Position numbers and translations under genes: made by a program. 64,000 nt of DNA from Phallus indusiatus (taxonomy: Eukaryota > Basidiomycota > Agaricomycetes > Phallales > Phallaceae), in contig JAQFWX010000001.1 of NCBI GenBank assembly GCA_027605045.1, forward strand, positions 2,542,001 to 2,606,000, in the 5' to 3' direction. This document shows positions 44,645 to 55,123 of the stretch, in pieces. Under the pieces are notes generated by a model. That model was not told where the DNA came from and made no database searches. It saw only the letters and a program-made list of their open reading frames with translations. Position 1 is the stretch's first letter, and the number at the start of each line of letters is the position of its first letter.

Positions 44645-45473
44645 TCAAACACCAGGAAGACCGACGATCGCATTCTGTATAGCCGTGTCTGCCACTGACT
44701 TCATTTCCTGAACAAGGGATTGAGGAATAGTCAACTGATTAGAAATGTCAGAACTTATTTCTATACTTCAATGTACGTAGAAAAAAGCATACGGGTGCTA
44801 TTAAAGCAAGAGAATCATAATAAGGCTATCGTTTTGTGTTAGTGATCGTCATATGGATTCAACTGAAATACATAGCTACATCAACAAGATTTCGTATGTT
44901 GTCAGAAAAGAATTTTCCGTAGCCGGGAGTGTCAGCTTCGGCTTGTGGAAGCCTGAGAGCGCATTCGTTCATAAGCTCGACAAATTTGGTTTGTATAGCT
45001 TGGAGAATTGGGAGAATCGTAAGGCCTTCTTCCGAAGAAAGGGGAGAAGGAAGATTCTAAATATTAGGAAGACCTGCGTCATCCAGATGTCTATAGGATT
45101 AACAAGCTAGACTTACCTTAAAAGTAGACGCAACCTTAACGTAAGATATTGTATATGCATGGACTTCCTCTTTAACTTCCTAGTACAGTGATGCGTGAAT
45201 CACCTGTACGGCCCAGTATAGTACGCCGTGCTTACATGAATGTCTCCTTTCGTTAGATTAATAGGTGTAGCCTTTAGTGCTACGTCCATAGCAGTCTTAT
45301 TAAGTAGCGATTCGTTAATGATACCATTTTGATTGACTTCCACGACATACCAAGTCTTTCAGAAGGGTTTCCAAATCTTCTGTAATGTGAAATTTCTCAA
45401 TATCTCCATCACGTGGGGCAACTGCCCAGCGCGACTCCAAAGATGTCTGAAATTCGTCTATAAAATCGGACAT
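44645..45473 (-). CDS. Fam2 helical protein, short form
   Basis: About 195 residues in six or seven exons: MSDFIDEFQTSLESRWAVAPRDGDIEKF..LLKDL, TAMDVALKATPINLTKGDIH, EVKEEVHAYTISYVKVASTFK, NLPSPLSSEEGLTILPILQAIQTKFVELMNECALRLPQAEADTPGYGKFFSDNIRNLVD, PYYDSLALIAP, and TIPQSLVQEMKSVADTAIQNAIVGLPGV with TGA at 44645. No signal peptide or membrane helix, so cytosolic by inference; amphipathic helices dominate. Exon structure matches the fusion gene at 5446 but ends where that gene continues. The next gene downstream on the same strand is DUF6533 gene F, as seen for the other Fam2 copies. Function unknown. Confidence 0.68.
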
Positions 45474-45599
45474 GGCAAACACAGACTCGTGAAGGTGAAT
45501 GCACTTGAATGGTTTATCAGCTTAGGCGAAACGGGGATCTTATAAAGAACTTACATATCCCGTGACTTTGTGATTTAATTTACCAGTTCAGAAGGCCAA

Positions 45600-46560
45600 T
45601 GGCTTCCCAATCTAAACGACCACGTGGTAAGTATTTCATCATACATAGCTATTAGTATTTCAATGAGTGAGAACGGGCTCTTTTTGGAAAAGACCTGCGA
45701 TGACTCACCTTATGTAAATAATAGATAAATTTTGACAGTTTCATATGTCATATCATCTGACAATCGATACATTATTTCCTTTGCGTCCTATGCCAGATCT
45801 GGTTAGGGGATATGGGCTAACAATTGGAGATTATCGATGGAATGGAAAACGTCATTTTGTTCTATCTTCACGCCAAAGGGGACCCTGGGACGCTTCCGCA
45901 GAAGTATAATCAACTCCCTTTGTGCTTTCACAAACTAGCAGCCTCCATGTGAACTTCAATCATTTCGATCTATTCAGGTATCGCGGTGATTTTTGCGAAG
46001 GTAACAATAGGTACCAGTTTCATAACGGAAACTGAAGCCTTGGAGGTTTAAAGTTCAAAATCATTGCTTGCGGGTCTTGTGTCGACGTCTGGATATTTGA
46101 AGCTAGAAAGCCAAGATATGATTGATGCGTTGGCTTGATATCGTCATGAATAATTCCCACAATTAGTGTAAAAAGCAATGATCTGAGTACCTGTCATTTA
46201 AACGATCAATATGGTCAGCGACGGATGCGATCGTTGTCAGATAATTGGTTACTTTACATGTTCGTATGCCTGGTCGTCTTTCAACTGAATACCCGCCAAA
46301 TTTCCGCTTCGGGACCCATCCGGTTTATGAAAAGCGGAAACTTTATCGTGAGCTGAGCGAGATGCAATAGAATCATCACTTGATATCTCGGTAATGAGTG
46401 GGATGGCAATCGAAAAGTACTGATAAATGCAAATGCGGACGGAAGTCCGAACAGCCTTTCATTCTGGAGGAAGTTGCCAATTGAAAGTGCGGTCGATTCG
46501 GGGCGAAGGAGTATTCAAAGAATGGTCAACGTCGTCCAAGACCGCCGACGCGTAAGCGAA
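45600..46560 (+). CDS. Candidate multi-exon gene or gene relic
   Basis: A string of + strand open segments with plausible splice borders: MASQSKRPR before GTAAGT, then DLVRGYGLTIGDYRWNGKRH..WDASAE before GTATAA, then QPPCELQSFRSIQ before GTATCG. Later come MPGRLSTEYPPNFRFGTHPVYEKRKLYRELSEMQ (about 46268) and RTEVRTAFHSGGSCQLKVRSIRGEGVFKEW (about 46440). The later pieces end in stops I cannot splice out cleanly. The pieces look coding, but no single gene model holds. No family recognised. Confidence 0.25.
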
Positions 46561-46843
46561 CTAAAAGGCGTAATGCGTAACGCGTATTGTGTAGCGTGTG
46601 ACACATCCGGAAACATCCATAAACGTTTTGACTCAGCTCACTAGCGCCCACTTGTGACTTGTCCTAATGGTCCTGATGTCGTCGACGTCCTCTATATTTA
46701 GCAAAAACACATCGAAGTGTGGCGGGATGAATTTGATGGGAATCAGATAGTAAGCATGCTACTCTCTTCTCGCGTGATTTACTGATTCAAATCTTCAAAA
46801 TCATCTCACCTTCAACAAAGGAAGTGGCAACCTCATCTAGAGA

Positions 46844-47164
46844 TCATCCCACTCCACCATGTCTTGTAGAATCGGGACCAAATGAATAGTGCTTCTTTTG
46901 AAATAAAAAATTTACCTCGACATATTCCACGCGACGAGTCCTAAACAGCACATGATCCTCGTAATCAAACGATCCTGATATATGTAGATCATATCGAGCA
47001 ACAAGATCAACACTATCTTGATCCGTAATTATCGCAATTGCCAAGGACGCTCGTCCGCTAGCTGCAGAATAATATACCATTGATGATAACTTGGAGGTGT
47101 GTGGGTACCAATTGTCAAATTGTCTCAGTCGCGATGAGTATAAATTCTGATAGCTTGCTCTCAA
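46844..47164 (-). CDS. Uncertain 106-codon open frame, divergent from gene G
   Basis: A minus-strand frame with mixed composition (LAIAIITDQDSVDLVARYDLHISGSFDYEDHVLF). Its start overlaps the start region of DUF6533 gene G on the other strand. No motif or splice support. Confidence 0.25.
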   Translation of the reverse strand: MRASYQNLYSSRLRQFDNWYPHTSKLSSMVYYSAASGRASLAIAIITDQDSVDLVARYDLHISGSFDYEDHVLFRTRRVEYVEVNFLFQKKHYSFGPDSTRHGGVG

Positions 47165-48856
47165 TGTTCGTCCACTATATCTTGGCCATGTTTGGTGTCC
47201 TTATGTTCATCGTCCCGGTGGTAATTAGTGGATACAGCTCATGTTAGTATGCTTTTAGTTGTCGCCCCGTCGCCTGGCTGACACTGTATGTCACATTATG
47301 ATTAGCTGCAGCGCTCACTTTACTGTTTTGCGATATCCTAGACAGTTTACCCAGCGAGGTACGTAATGGAGCCAATTACCCATTAGTAATCCGGGTGAGA
47401 ATATCCAGCCTTTCCAGCCGTCCTCAGAGCTTCTGGAGACTCTGAGAACGGCTGAAAAGGCCGGATAATGTTACCCAGATCACTGATGCCCCGTTATTTA
47501 CTTAATTTAGATCCTAATTTAGATTGCATACGTGTGGTGGTGAGCTTTTTCCAAAGGTTACCTGCCCTAACTGAGAAGTTAGTTATCCAAAGGTCAATTG
47601 GACAACCGTATTCTATGTGGTCACTCGTTACCTACCATTTGCTGTCATGTATGTATAATGTGTTATATCATTTCACTAAATCCTTATTCTTAGTTTTACA
47701 TCTTGCGTAACGCATTTCTCCGAAGCCGAGGGTTTTGAAAATTGGGGAGTACCCGTTTACTTGTTGTATAGTATTCCCTGGTTTGTTGTGTTGGCATTTA
47801 CTGAGATACTTTTTATAAAAAGAAGTAAGCTTCAAACATATTTCTGACTTCATGCCATTACCGTTAGATTCTGATATCACCAATCTTACTAGCTGTTGCA
47901 CTGTATGCAAGTGCCGGTTCGAATTCAAGCCGAGCCACGTTACTTTTTCGCATCCTGACCGCCCTATTTATTTGCGAAATGACGGTCTCGGTTGTTTTTT
48001 TCGTAAAACTGTTTGATGCTGATCCTTTCTCAAGTATGAGCTGTTACCATGTACTATGTCCATCCATCATATTGACTTTTATCTTCTCAGCTCTGGATAA
48101 AAAAGTCGGTGGATTTGTGACAGAAGATGGGGGTCCGGATTCCTATACCTTTTTGTTCCAGCTGGTTACGATTCCCAGAGAATCTTCCAGGTTATGTTTT
48201 GCGTACGTATTACTAATTTTCGGAGAATTGGGCACCACTAATATAAGGTCTAATCTTTTGAAGGCTCCCAGAACTTGTATTCCAGGCGATTCTAGTTCTG
48301 CTAGTAATGAAGAGAGTGTATTCTGATTGGAGATCGGGGGTCTCAGATGATAATCTCGCGTTAACTGTAACTCGAGATGGTTTATGGAGTTACTGCTCAA
48401 ACTTATGTGTGTACCTAAACCATCATTCTTTATGAGTTTACTAAAAGCAGACTAGGTAGTTTGCTTGTTATTATCATCCAGCCGCCATGGTTAACTGGTC
48501 CCTCTGGATTACCCAATATATTGTAAACCTCTTTTACAACTTCGCTATGTCTAATTTGCTTACTTTGGACATATAATATGCTAATGGTAGATGGTCTTTT
48601 GTCAGTTTTTCGGTGACTGTAGGTGAGATCAATGTTGGAGATTTCATCTATTTGACTAGGAAGATTTTAGAGTACTCGCCTTATCTTGAATATCCGTGAA
48701 TCGGCTGCGAAACTATTGGGCCCGAACGATAGTATAGCACCTGCCGTTGTTGACATGCCGTCAGCATTTTTTCAAGGTGTTCGGTCTTTCCTCACGTCTG
48801 GAATCGATGACCTGTCCATATCATACTCTCACTCCGATTATGATGATGATTATTAA
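47164..48856 (+). CDS. DUF6533 seven-helix membrane protein G
   Basis: Intact and more diverged: MFVHYILAMFGVLMFI..GYSS (or the internal ATG at 47188), AALTLLFCDILDSLPSE (TM1, Cys in place of the usual Trp), IAYVWW plus YPKVNWTTVFYVVTRYLPFAV (TM2), FTSCVTHFSEAEGFENWG..LYSIPWFVVLAFTEILFIKR (TM3), TLLFRILTALFICEMTVSVVFFV (TM4), LPELVFQAILVLLVMKRVYSDWR (TM5), DGLWSYCSNL plus CSLLVIIIQPPWLTGPSGLPNIL (TM6), WSFVSFSVT plus STRLILNIRESAAKLLG (TM7), and a tail ending SDYDDDY. The intron after TM1 is long because it contains a hairpin element (47393-47476). Genes G and I form a subgroup with QPPWLTG and a TVALY start to the TM4 exon. Confidence 0.78.
47393..47476. mobile_element. Hairpin (MITE-like) element inside an intron of gene G
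   Basis: An 84-bp imperfect palindrome with arms of about 37 bp: GGGTGAGAATATCCAGCC..CCGTCCTCAGAG, and on the other side CTCTGAGAACGG..GGCCGGATAATGTTACCC. The loop is about 10 bp (CTTCTGGAGA). No clear target duplication is visible. It could be a MITE or a structured RNA element. The host intron is about 160 nt instead of the usual 50. Confidence 0.6.
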
Positions 48857-49579
48857 TAACGTACAATTTATTTGTGTTCAAAAAGGACCTTCTTTACACT
48901 ATCACTGGACATTTGGAGACCACACGCCCGTTGTTACCCTAGACACCGAAATAATAATAATCAAAGGATATCCAGTGTCCGATCGTCATCAACTGTATGT
49001 TTACACGTTATGTTTTCCGTATGCTTGCTGCCAACTTGAACTTAGCTAGCCTTTCGCCGGTCCACCTCATTTGTATTACAACTCAAAATTGTACGCTCGT
49101 CCATCCGCTCGGTGAGACGCGTCCCTGATATATCACTGTGATCTGCTGAGAATTCATCCAGAGATTATGTATTCTAGCATGCGAGTATGTGCGATTTACG
49201 GATCTAGCGTTGTCATACGTCCTCCTATATACGTCGTCGCCGACTCAGACTCGCAAGACCTCCTTTAATCAAGTGGTTACGCTGCTTGGATCCCCGTCTA
49301 TGCTCGTTCCATGGACAAGAAGATTAATTTCAAAAACATATGACGCCATTGTAAAAAGGGATGATTAAGGATAGTCTTCTTGGAGTCAAGTCCGTTCATC
49401 AATTGCATATTCATCTCTGGCAATCCGCAACCGTCTGTGCAGCCTGAGTCCGAGTCTTCGAACTACCTTTCGTTTAGTTTCATGTCACTTCATAGATTTT
49501 ATAGCATTAATGATAATATGAGCTGTAATTACAGTACAAACAACTCCTTTTCGCAAGCCAGGTAATTAGTACTTCATAT
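48857..49579. other. Gap between converging genes G and H
   Basis: No gene is supported; 3' flanks of two DUF6533 genes on opposite strands. Confidence 0.4.
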
Positions 49580-51174
49580 TCATTCATCAGAGTCCGAATC
49601 GTGGCTAAGGTCATGATAATGGTATGGAATTGACAGTGCGTCATTTCTTGGAGCAAAGAAGGACTTCACACCCTTGATAAACGTGAATTGGGTCCGGGTT
49701 CTAGGAACAATTCGTATGTTGGGCGCTCTCGGAGGTTGTTTCGCTCCCGCTTCACGAACGTTTAAGACGAGGCGACTACACTAGTAAGGGCATTAGGTAA
49801 GTAAAAAAGGGGTAAGATTAATCTAACCTACTCACAGTGACTGAGAAACTCGCGTAAGACCATCTTTACAAGGTTCAAATTAGCTAGCATAAAATGAAGA
49901 GCCCGCAAAAAACGCACAATATATTGGGCAGACCAAAAGGGCCGCTCAACCATGCTGGCGGAACAATAATAATAAGCAAACCAACTACCTTATACTCAGC
50001 AAGGTTTTGCAAGGAAGATTAGGTCACGTACACAAATTACAAAAGTAGCTCCATAAACCATCACGGATAAGAACAGATCCAAGCTTGCTTCTTGTGGCTC
50101 CTGACTTCCAATCAGAGAATACTTTTTTCACTATAAGTATGATTAAAATCGCTTGAAAAATGAGCTCCGGTAGCCTGATGATCATTGAGCGCATTTTCTG
50201 AGTACTGAATAGCAATACGTACGCAAAGTAGGTCGCAGGAAAGAAGACATTGGGCCTCAGGCTGCTAGCGGAGGGGCCAAAAATTGTTGCGACAATCACT
50301 GTGTATTTGAATGATATACAAAAATTCAGTGATTCGGTATCGTATACTTACCTGTGGATAAGGATTGGAAGAATGTGAAAAGGAAAAGGAGAGTAAGCGC
50401 AGAAAGTAGTTCGCAGACAAGTAAGCCGACTAAGATACGTGAAAGCAGTTTTGAACCGTCATGTAATACAACAACTTGCTTTGGTCAAAACCTGTCCGAG
50501 AAAGAAGTAATTTTCGATAGCTCACTTCTTTTCACGAAAAGTATCTCGGCGCATCCTACTACGACAAACCATGGAATGGTATATTGTATGCTAAAAGTCC
50601 TAGCGAACGACTGAGAAGATACGATCGTCTGATCAGTTTCGGAACATCCGTTGACAAGCGGGTTTTGTCCAACAACTATTGGGCAAAGGACTTGAATTCC
50701 TGACCCCTCAGACTGTATAAGTACTATACAATTCCTTTTGAGAAACATCAGCAAATATGTGAGCTATTAGGCATAACTGACATACACAATCACAATAACG
50801 GGTAAATAACGAGTTATTGTATAGAATAGAGTTGTCCAGCTAACTCTTGGGCGATATCTGTAAACTCAGTTTGGTTCCGCTGATTATACAAGATCATACT
50901 GAAAATGGGCGTACGACCATATATATACTTTCTATGCGAAAGCTAAGTCAACAACGGAGAAGTGATATGTAAGTTATTTCAAGGCATATGCACTTCACTG
51001 GGAAAAGTGATTAAGATATCGCATAACAACAAAGTGGTGACTGCAACTAAAAAAAGAAACAGCGTCAGCTATCAAAACTACGACATGCATTGCACACACA
51101 CCTAGGTTATATCCACTACGATTGAATGAAAGACCCAGTTCAGCGACTGAGAATAACGCTTCGGATTCAGACAT
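49580..51174 (-). CDS. DUF6533 seven-helix membrane protein H
   Basis: Intact: MSESEALFSVAELGL..GYNL, VAVTTLLLCDILITFPSE (TM1, Cys for Trp), KVYIWSYRPRVSWTTLFYTITRYLPVIVIV (TM2), SEGSGIQVLCPIVVGQNP..SIQYTIPWFVVVGCAEILFVKR (TM3), IVVLHDGSKLLSRILVGLLVCELLSALTLLFLF (TM4; acceptor GCAAG), LPELIFQAILIILIVKKVFSDWK (TM5), DGLWSYFCNL plus LGLLIIIVPPAWLSGPFGLPNIL (TM6), WSYASFSVT plus SRLVLNVREAGAKQP (TM7), and a tail ending LSIPYHYHDLSHDSDSDE. It stands 957 bp downstream of a Fam2 gene on the same strand. The loop after TM6 is VPPAWLSG, intermediate between the two subtypes. Confidence 0.82.
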
Positions 51175-51419
51175 AGGGAAACGGTGAAGGAGTACTTTGA
51201 GAGCCTGAACTCTACGTCGGCACCGCAGTTTCATCTCACTTTAAATTCGTATCCGTCGGATCCGGTATACTTAGTGTTAAGTGGTGCCTATCTAATTCAG
51301 CAGGAATTTGTAATGTCACACTCATCCTAATCATAAATAAGATTGCAGAGAACGCTCGTTACAGGTATTTAATTCGCATCTAAACCTTAGCGCATCTTTA
51401 GCTGTTAACGACGTCTCAT

Positions 51420-51701
51420 ATGTCACAGCTGTGGCACAAGATCATGACATCAATTATGTGTTATGCACTATGCCCGAATCGGCATCGTTCAAGGATGGTG
51501 TTTGCAGATAAATATAGCCCAGAAGAATTCATGAAATCTTTTATCAGGGATATTTTGAATGGAGCAACGGAGCCAGAAGCAAGTACAAACAATATTTCAT
51601 GTACCAGGATCAAACATCGTTGGATACCTCAAAACGGTTGGAACGCCGGTATCGTTCAATGTCGGTCGTACCAGGAACCATCAGCCTGTCCTGTAGAATA
51701 A
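51420..51701 (+). CDS. Uncertain 93-codon open frame
   Basis: ATG to TAA frame with coding-like stretches (MVFADKYSPEEFMKSFIRDILNGATEPEAS) and no recognised motif. It lies in the 5' flank of gene H on the other strand. It could be a small gene or part of a decayed one. Confidence 0.28.
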   Translation: MSQLWHKIMTSIMCYALCPNRHRSRMVFADKYSPEEFMKSFIRDILNGATEPEASTNNISCTRIKHRWIPQNGWNAGIVQCRSYQEPSACPVE

Positions 51702-52130
51702 ATGTGTCTGTGCTGGCTGGCGGAAAGGCCGAACTTTAATGATGATCAAAGAAAAAGATGCCTTGTTCCACAATTCGTTTCCATTGAGTTAATCCCTGTA
51801 AACCGTTTGTTACTTCGAAATAGGACGTCGGAATAAACTAGAGTCTACATGTACACGCACCAAGGTCTTTCTCGCTGTACTCATGCGTCGTCTAAGCATA
51901 ATAACATTGAGTATTATGATTGACAGAGCATCCTCGATAATCACAGGAGTGCCAATGGTTTGAATGATCATCATAAGTTGGGCTATGACTTAGCCTCAAC
52001 CTGAACCGCATGCCTAACGCTAAAAAATGTATGCGAGCGCTTTACTGTCTGATGGGTGATATTCACACTCTTCCGTAACACGTTTATTTATAGATTGAAT
52101 TCTTGAAAACAAAGATGGGATTAGCACAGA

Positions 52131-52953
52131 TCATACTATGGGAAGTCCAGCGACCGCATTCTGAAGGGCTGCATCTGCTGCAGATTTCATTTCTTGGATA
52201 AGGGACTGTGGAATAGTAGCCTAGTTGAAATGTTGAAAAACTATTTTAATAAGTTATATTTTCGGAAAAACATACTGGTGCTACCGCGGCAAGAGATTCA
52301 TAATAAGGCTATTATTGCTGTGTTTTAGCAACCATCGTGCAAGTCGGGTGAGACTACTTACATCAATGAGCCTTCGTAGACTGATGTAAAAGAATTTGCC
52401 ATAACCGGGGCTATCAACTTCAGTCTGCGGAAGCCTGAGAGCGCATCCATTCATAAGCTCAATGAATTGGGTTTGTATATCTTGGAGAATGGGGAGAATG
52501 ACGAGGCCTTCTTCAGAGGAAAGCGGCGAAGGAAGGTTCTGTGTATAGAAGCACTATTGATGAACATATGTTCAAAGTCTGATAAATCGACCGACCTTGA
52601 GAGTTGACGCAGCCTTGATATAAGAATTTGTGTATGCGTGAATTTCTTTATCGATTTTCTACAACAAAGCAAGATTTTGAGCGGCACCACCAGGATAACA
52701 GTGAGTTTGTACTCACTTGAACTTCTTCTTTCGTCATATTGATAGCTATGTTCTTGAACGCCACGTTTATAGTGACCTCATTGAAGCCTGTCTGATAAAT
52801 AGATTATCCCGGGTTATTTTAACGACGTACAAGGTCATTTAACAAAATTTTCAAGTCTTCCTCGACGTGCGAGTTCTTGATATCGCCATCACGTGGAGCG
52901 GCCGCCCATGACGAGTGTAAAGATGTTTGAAAATTAGCTATAAAATCAGACAT
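52131..52953 (-). CDS. Fam2 helical protein, short form
   Basis: About 204 residues in seven exons: MSDFIANFQTSLHSSWAAAPRDGDIKNS..ILLNDL, TGFNEVTINVAFKNIAINMTKEEVQ, KIDKEIHAYTNSYIKAASTLK, NLPSPLSSEEGLVILPILQDIQTQFIELMNGCALRLPQTEVDSPGYGKFFYISLRRLID, PYYESLAAVAP, ATIPQSLIQEMKSAADAALQNAVAGLPIV and TGA. All splice borders match the Fam2 copies at 44645 and 5446. The best-conserved parts are MS(D/E)F.., NLPSP(L)S.EEGL, the LRLPQ.E....GYG.FF stretch, PYY(E/D)SLA and IPQSL(I/V)QEMK. No membrane segment or signal. It directly precedes DUF6533 gene H. Function unknown; a soluble partner of the membrane protein is my inference from gene order only. Confidence 0.72.
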
Positions 52954-54020
52954 TGTGAGCTCAAGGTATCCGGCAAGAGATGACAGATGAGGTTTGGGAT
53001 AATTTTTCAACCTACTAAGAGAGTGATTCTTATACAAAAATTGATTAGTGGCTAGTGACTTACGAACGCCATGCTTTTTGCCCTGCCAACACATCAAATG
53101 AGCGCCCCTTCGGTTTTTTTTGTCTATATAACCACGTGGTGAGGTCTTGTCCTGGCTAGCTCAGTCATGGCTGACTGGTTCAGTATACTATAAATGGCTC
53201 AAAAAGACTATATTTGAAATGGTTGTTTTGATTAAAAGCTGACAGCCTCGTGTAAGGTTTGATATAACTAGATATTTGGTGCGCTGGCACGCTTTATTTT
53301 CATACGTTGCATTTGGTCGCAGGGAGTTAGTCGCTGATGGAAGTTACGGCAGAAGCAAGAATCACTTCAACTGATCTCCGGGTGGAGAAGCCGGCGAATT
53401 TAAGGTGAGGGCAAGACGGCGAGCTTAGATCTATTCTTCCTGAAACGGATTGTCGATATTAGTTCAGTATGAGGCTATCGTGTGGGGCAATTATCTGATT
53501 AGATACTTTACCATGTAACGGAGGCTGGGTTATAGCGTAAAAAGTCAACTGGTAACGTTGCGACCGATTTGCGCGTCGCTGACGGTAAAAAAATACTCAA
53601 AAGGCCGAGAAAGCGATAGCTGTGGGGTTGGGGCTAGGAGTTGTCGTGACAGTTAAGACGGTAGAATGGAAACTTCCCCATCAAATTCCTCGGCTTCTCG
53701 ACTCGTTGAATTGTCGAGTTCAGGTCAATTCGTGACAGGAAATAAAGAATCTGAGCCATACCTTATTAAATTTCTTTGATTATGAATTGAAACAAAGGGC
53801 AATGTTCATGAGCGTGATGAAACCAACTTGATAGAATATCCCATCGTTATGTCGTCTCGGAACTATGTTGGGTGGTGATCAGCCCCAAAAGGGTTTTAGA
53901 ATTGAAGATTTGCTCAATGCCTGGTTCTCTAGCGACATCAGCGCAATTTTTGCTGTCGTTTATATCATGAACAGAAGGTATTGAGCATATTTTCAGCGCA
54001 AAGAATTTTTGAGGTGGTGG
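52954..54020. other. Gap with no supportable gene
   Basis: 5' flank of the Fam2 gene and unassigned sequence. The segment CTCGGTTATCGAGTT-like near 53700 (GACTCGTTGAATTGTCGAGTTCAGG) is a short imperfect palindrome of no clear meaning. Confidence 0.3.
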
Positions 54021-54550
54021 TCAAAAATTGGTCGACATCACTGACAGGCGCCTGTCCTCTCCCGTTTGTCTATTTATAGCATTTACTTCCGCGAGACGCT
54101 GTGCGAATCGGAAATATCCGGACGTCTTCATTCCCCCATGCACGCAACCTGTTACATACTCAAGTGAATACGACGCGTTTTCCGTCGCAGGTTCGCCATA
54201 TTGTTGAGTTAGACGTACCTTTTTCATTGGAAAGAAGTTTCAGAGGGCGGTGCTGAACAGACCAGGCTCAACGGATAGTTCGGGAGGATCCTACACATCT
54301 CGTAACATCTCTGACCATTCAATCCGATGAGCAATAATGCAGAGGGGTATATGACCGTTTCGTTTCGTTTCGCATCTGAGATAGACAGAGGTTTCGAATA
54401 GCTCAATACGGTGGAGGGATTGAACAAGCCTAGTGGCGTAGTTTTGGTGACCAAGTTCAAGCGTTTGTACTTCTCAGTGTAGAAGACAGTGTACTGGTCA
54501 AGCAATGATTCTCGGTACGTTTCTTTGAGCGTGGTGATATTTTTGGGCAC
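54021..54550 (-). CDS. Candidate gene of unknown function
   Basis: Two adjoining minus-strand open frames. The first runs MPKNITTLKETYRESLLDQYTVFYTEKYKRLNLV..YPSALLLIGLNGQRCYEMCRILPNYPLSL (54224-54550). The second is VRLTQQYGEPATENASYSLEYVTGCVHGG..FRFAQRLAEVNAINRQ (54021-54227), with a GTACGT near the junction. The composition looks like protein, and together they could be one frameshifted or spliced gene. No family recognised. Confidence 0.3.
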
Positions 54551-55123
54551 GTTGACTTTCGAAATAATTGGCAGCAGATCTATAATTGCGTTACTTGATC
54601 TTTAGCTGGGCATCTAGCTTTATGAACTGCTATTTTATCCCCCACGAAGCCGTAGCAGCTTTAGTTGAATGCTTGTTTCTCGAAAACGAAGGCTCTCCTT
54701 CTTCTGGTCGATTATCTCGGTCTATTATCTCGGTTTACGATATTTTACGCGGTTGCCTGCACTTCTGGTCGTTTTGTTATTTTCGGGAGCTTTAGTACTT
54801 GGTAACTTTTTCTCATCACCCCTTGTACATATTGATACTGATGCCGATTAGACTCCCCTCCAATAGCATGTAGTCCGTGTCCTCATCTAGCCTGTTACTC
54901 CAGTGATCTGATTCGATGTCAATATTATACCATTATACAGGATCGCAGTTGTGTCTTTCCACGCTATTAGCGGTTCATAAACTTGATCGCTAAATTGAAT
55001 GGCATGACGTTCATGATCCTCCTAGACAGCACGCGTAGTAATCAAATCATCTCAGTTACACGACAGTATAAAACCCTTACTAACCCAGTTTAAATACTCG
55101 TTCACCTACATTTTTTCCAGGCT
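54551..55123. other. Promoter side of gene I, no gene
   Basis: Short frames at 54586 and 54669 overlap and lack support. A GGTCGATTATCTCGGTCTATTATCTCGG direct repeat lies near 54706-54733. Confidence 0.3.
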
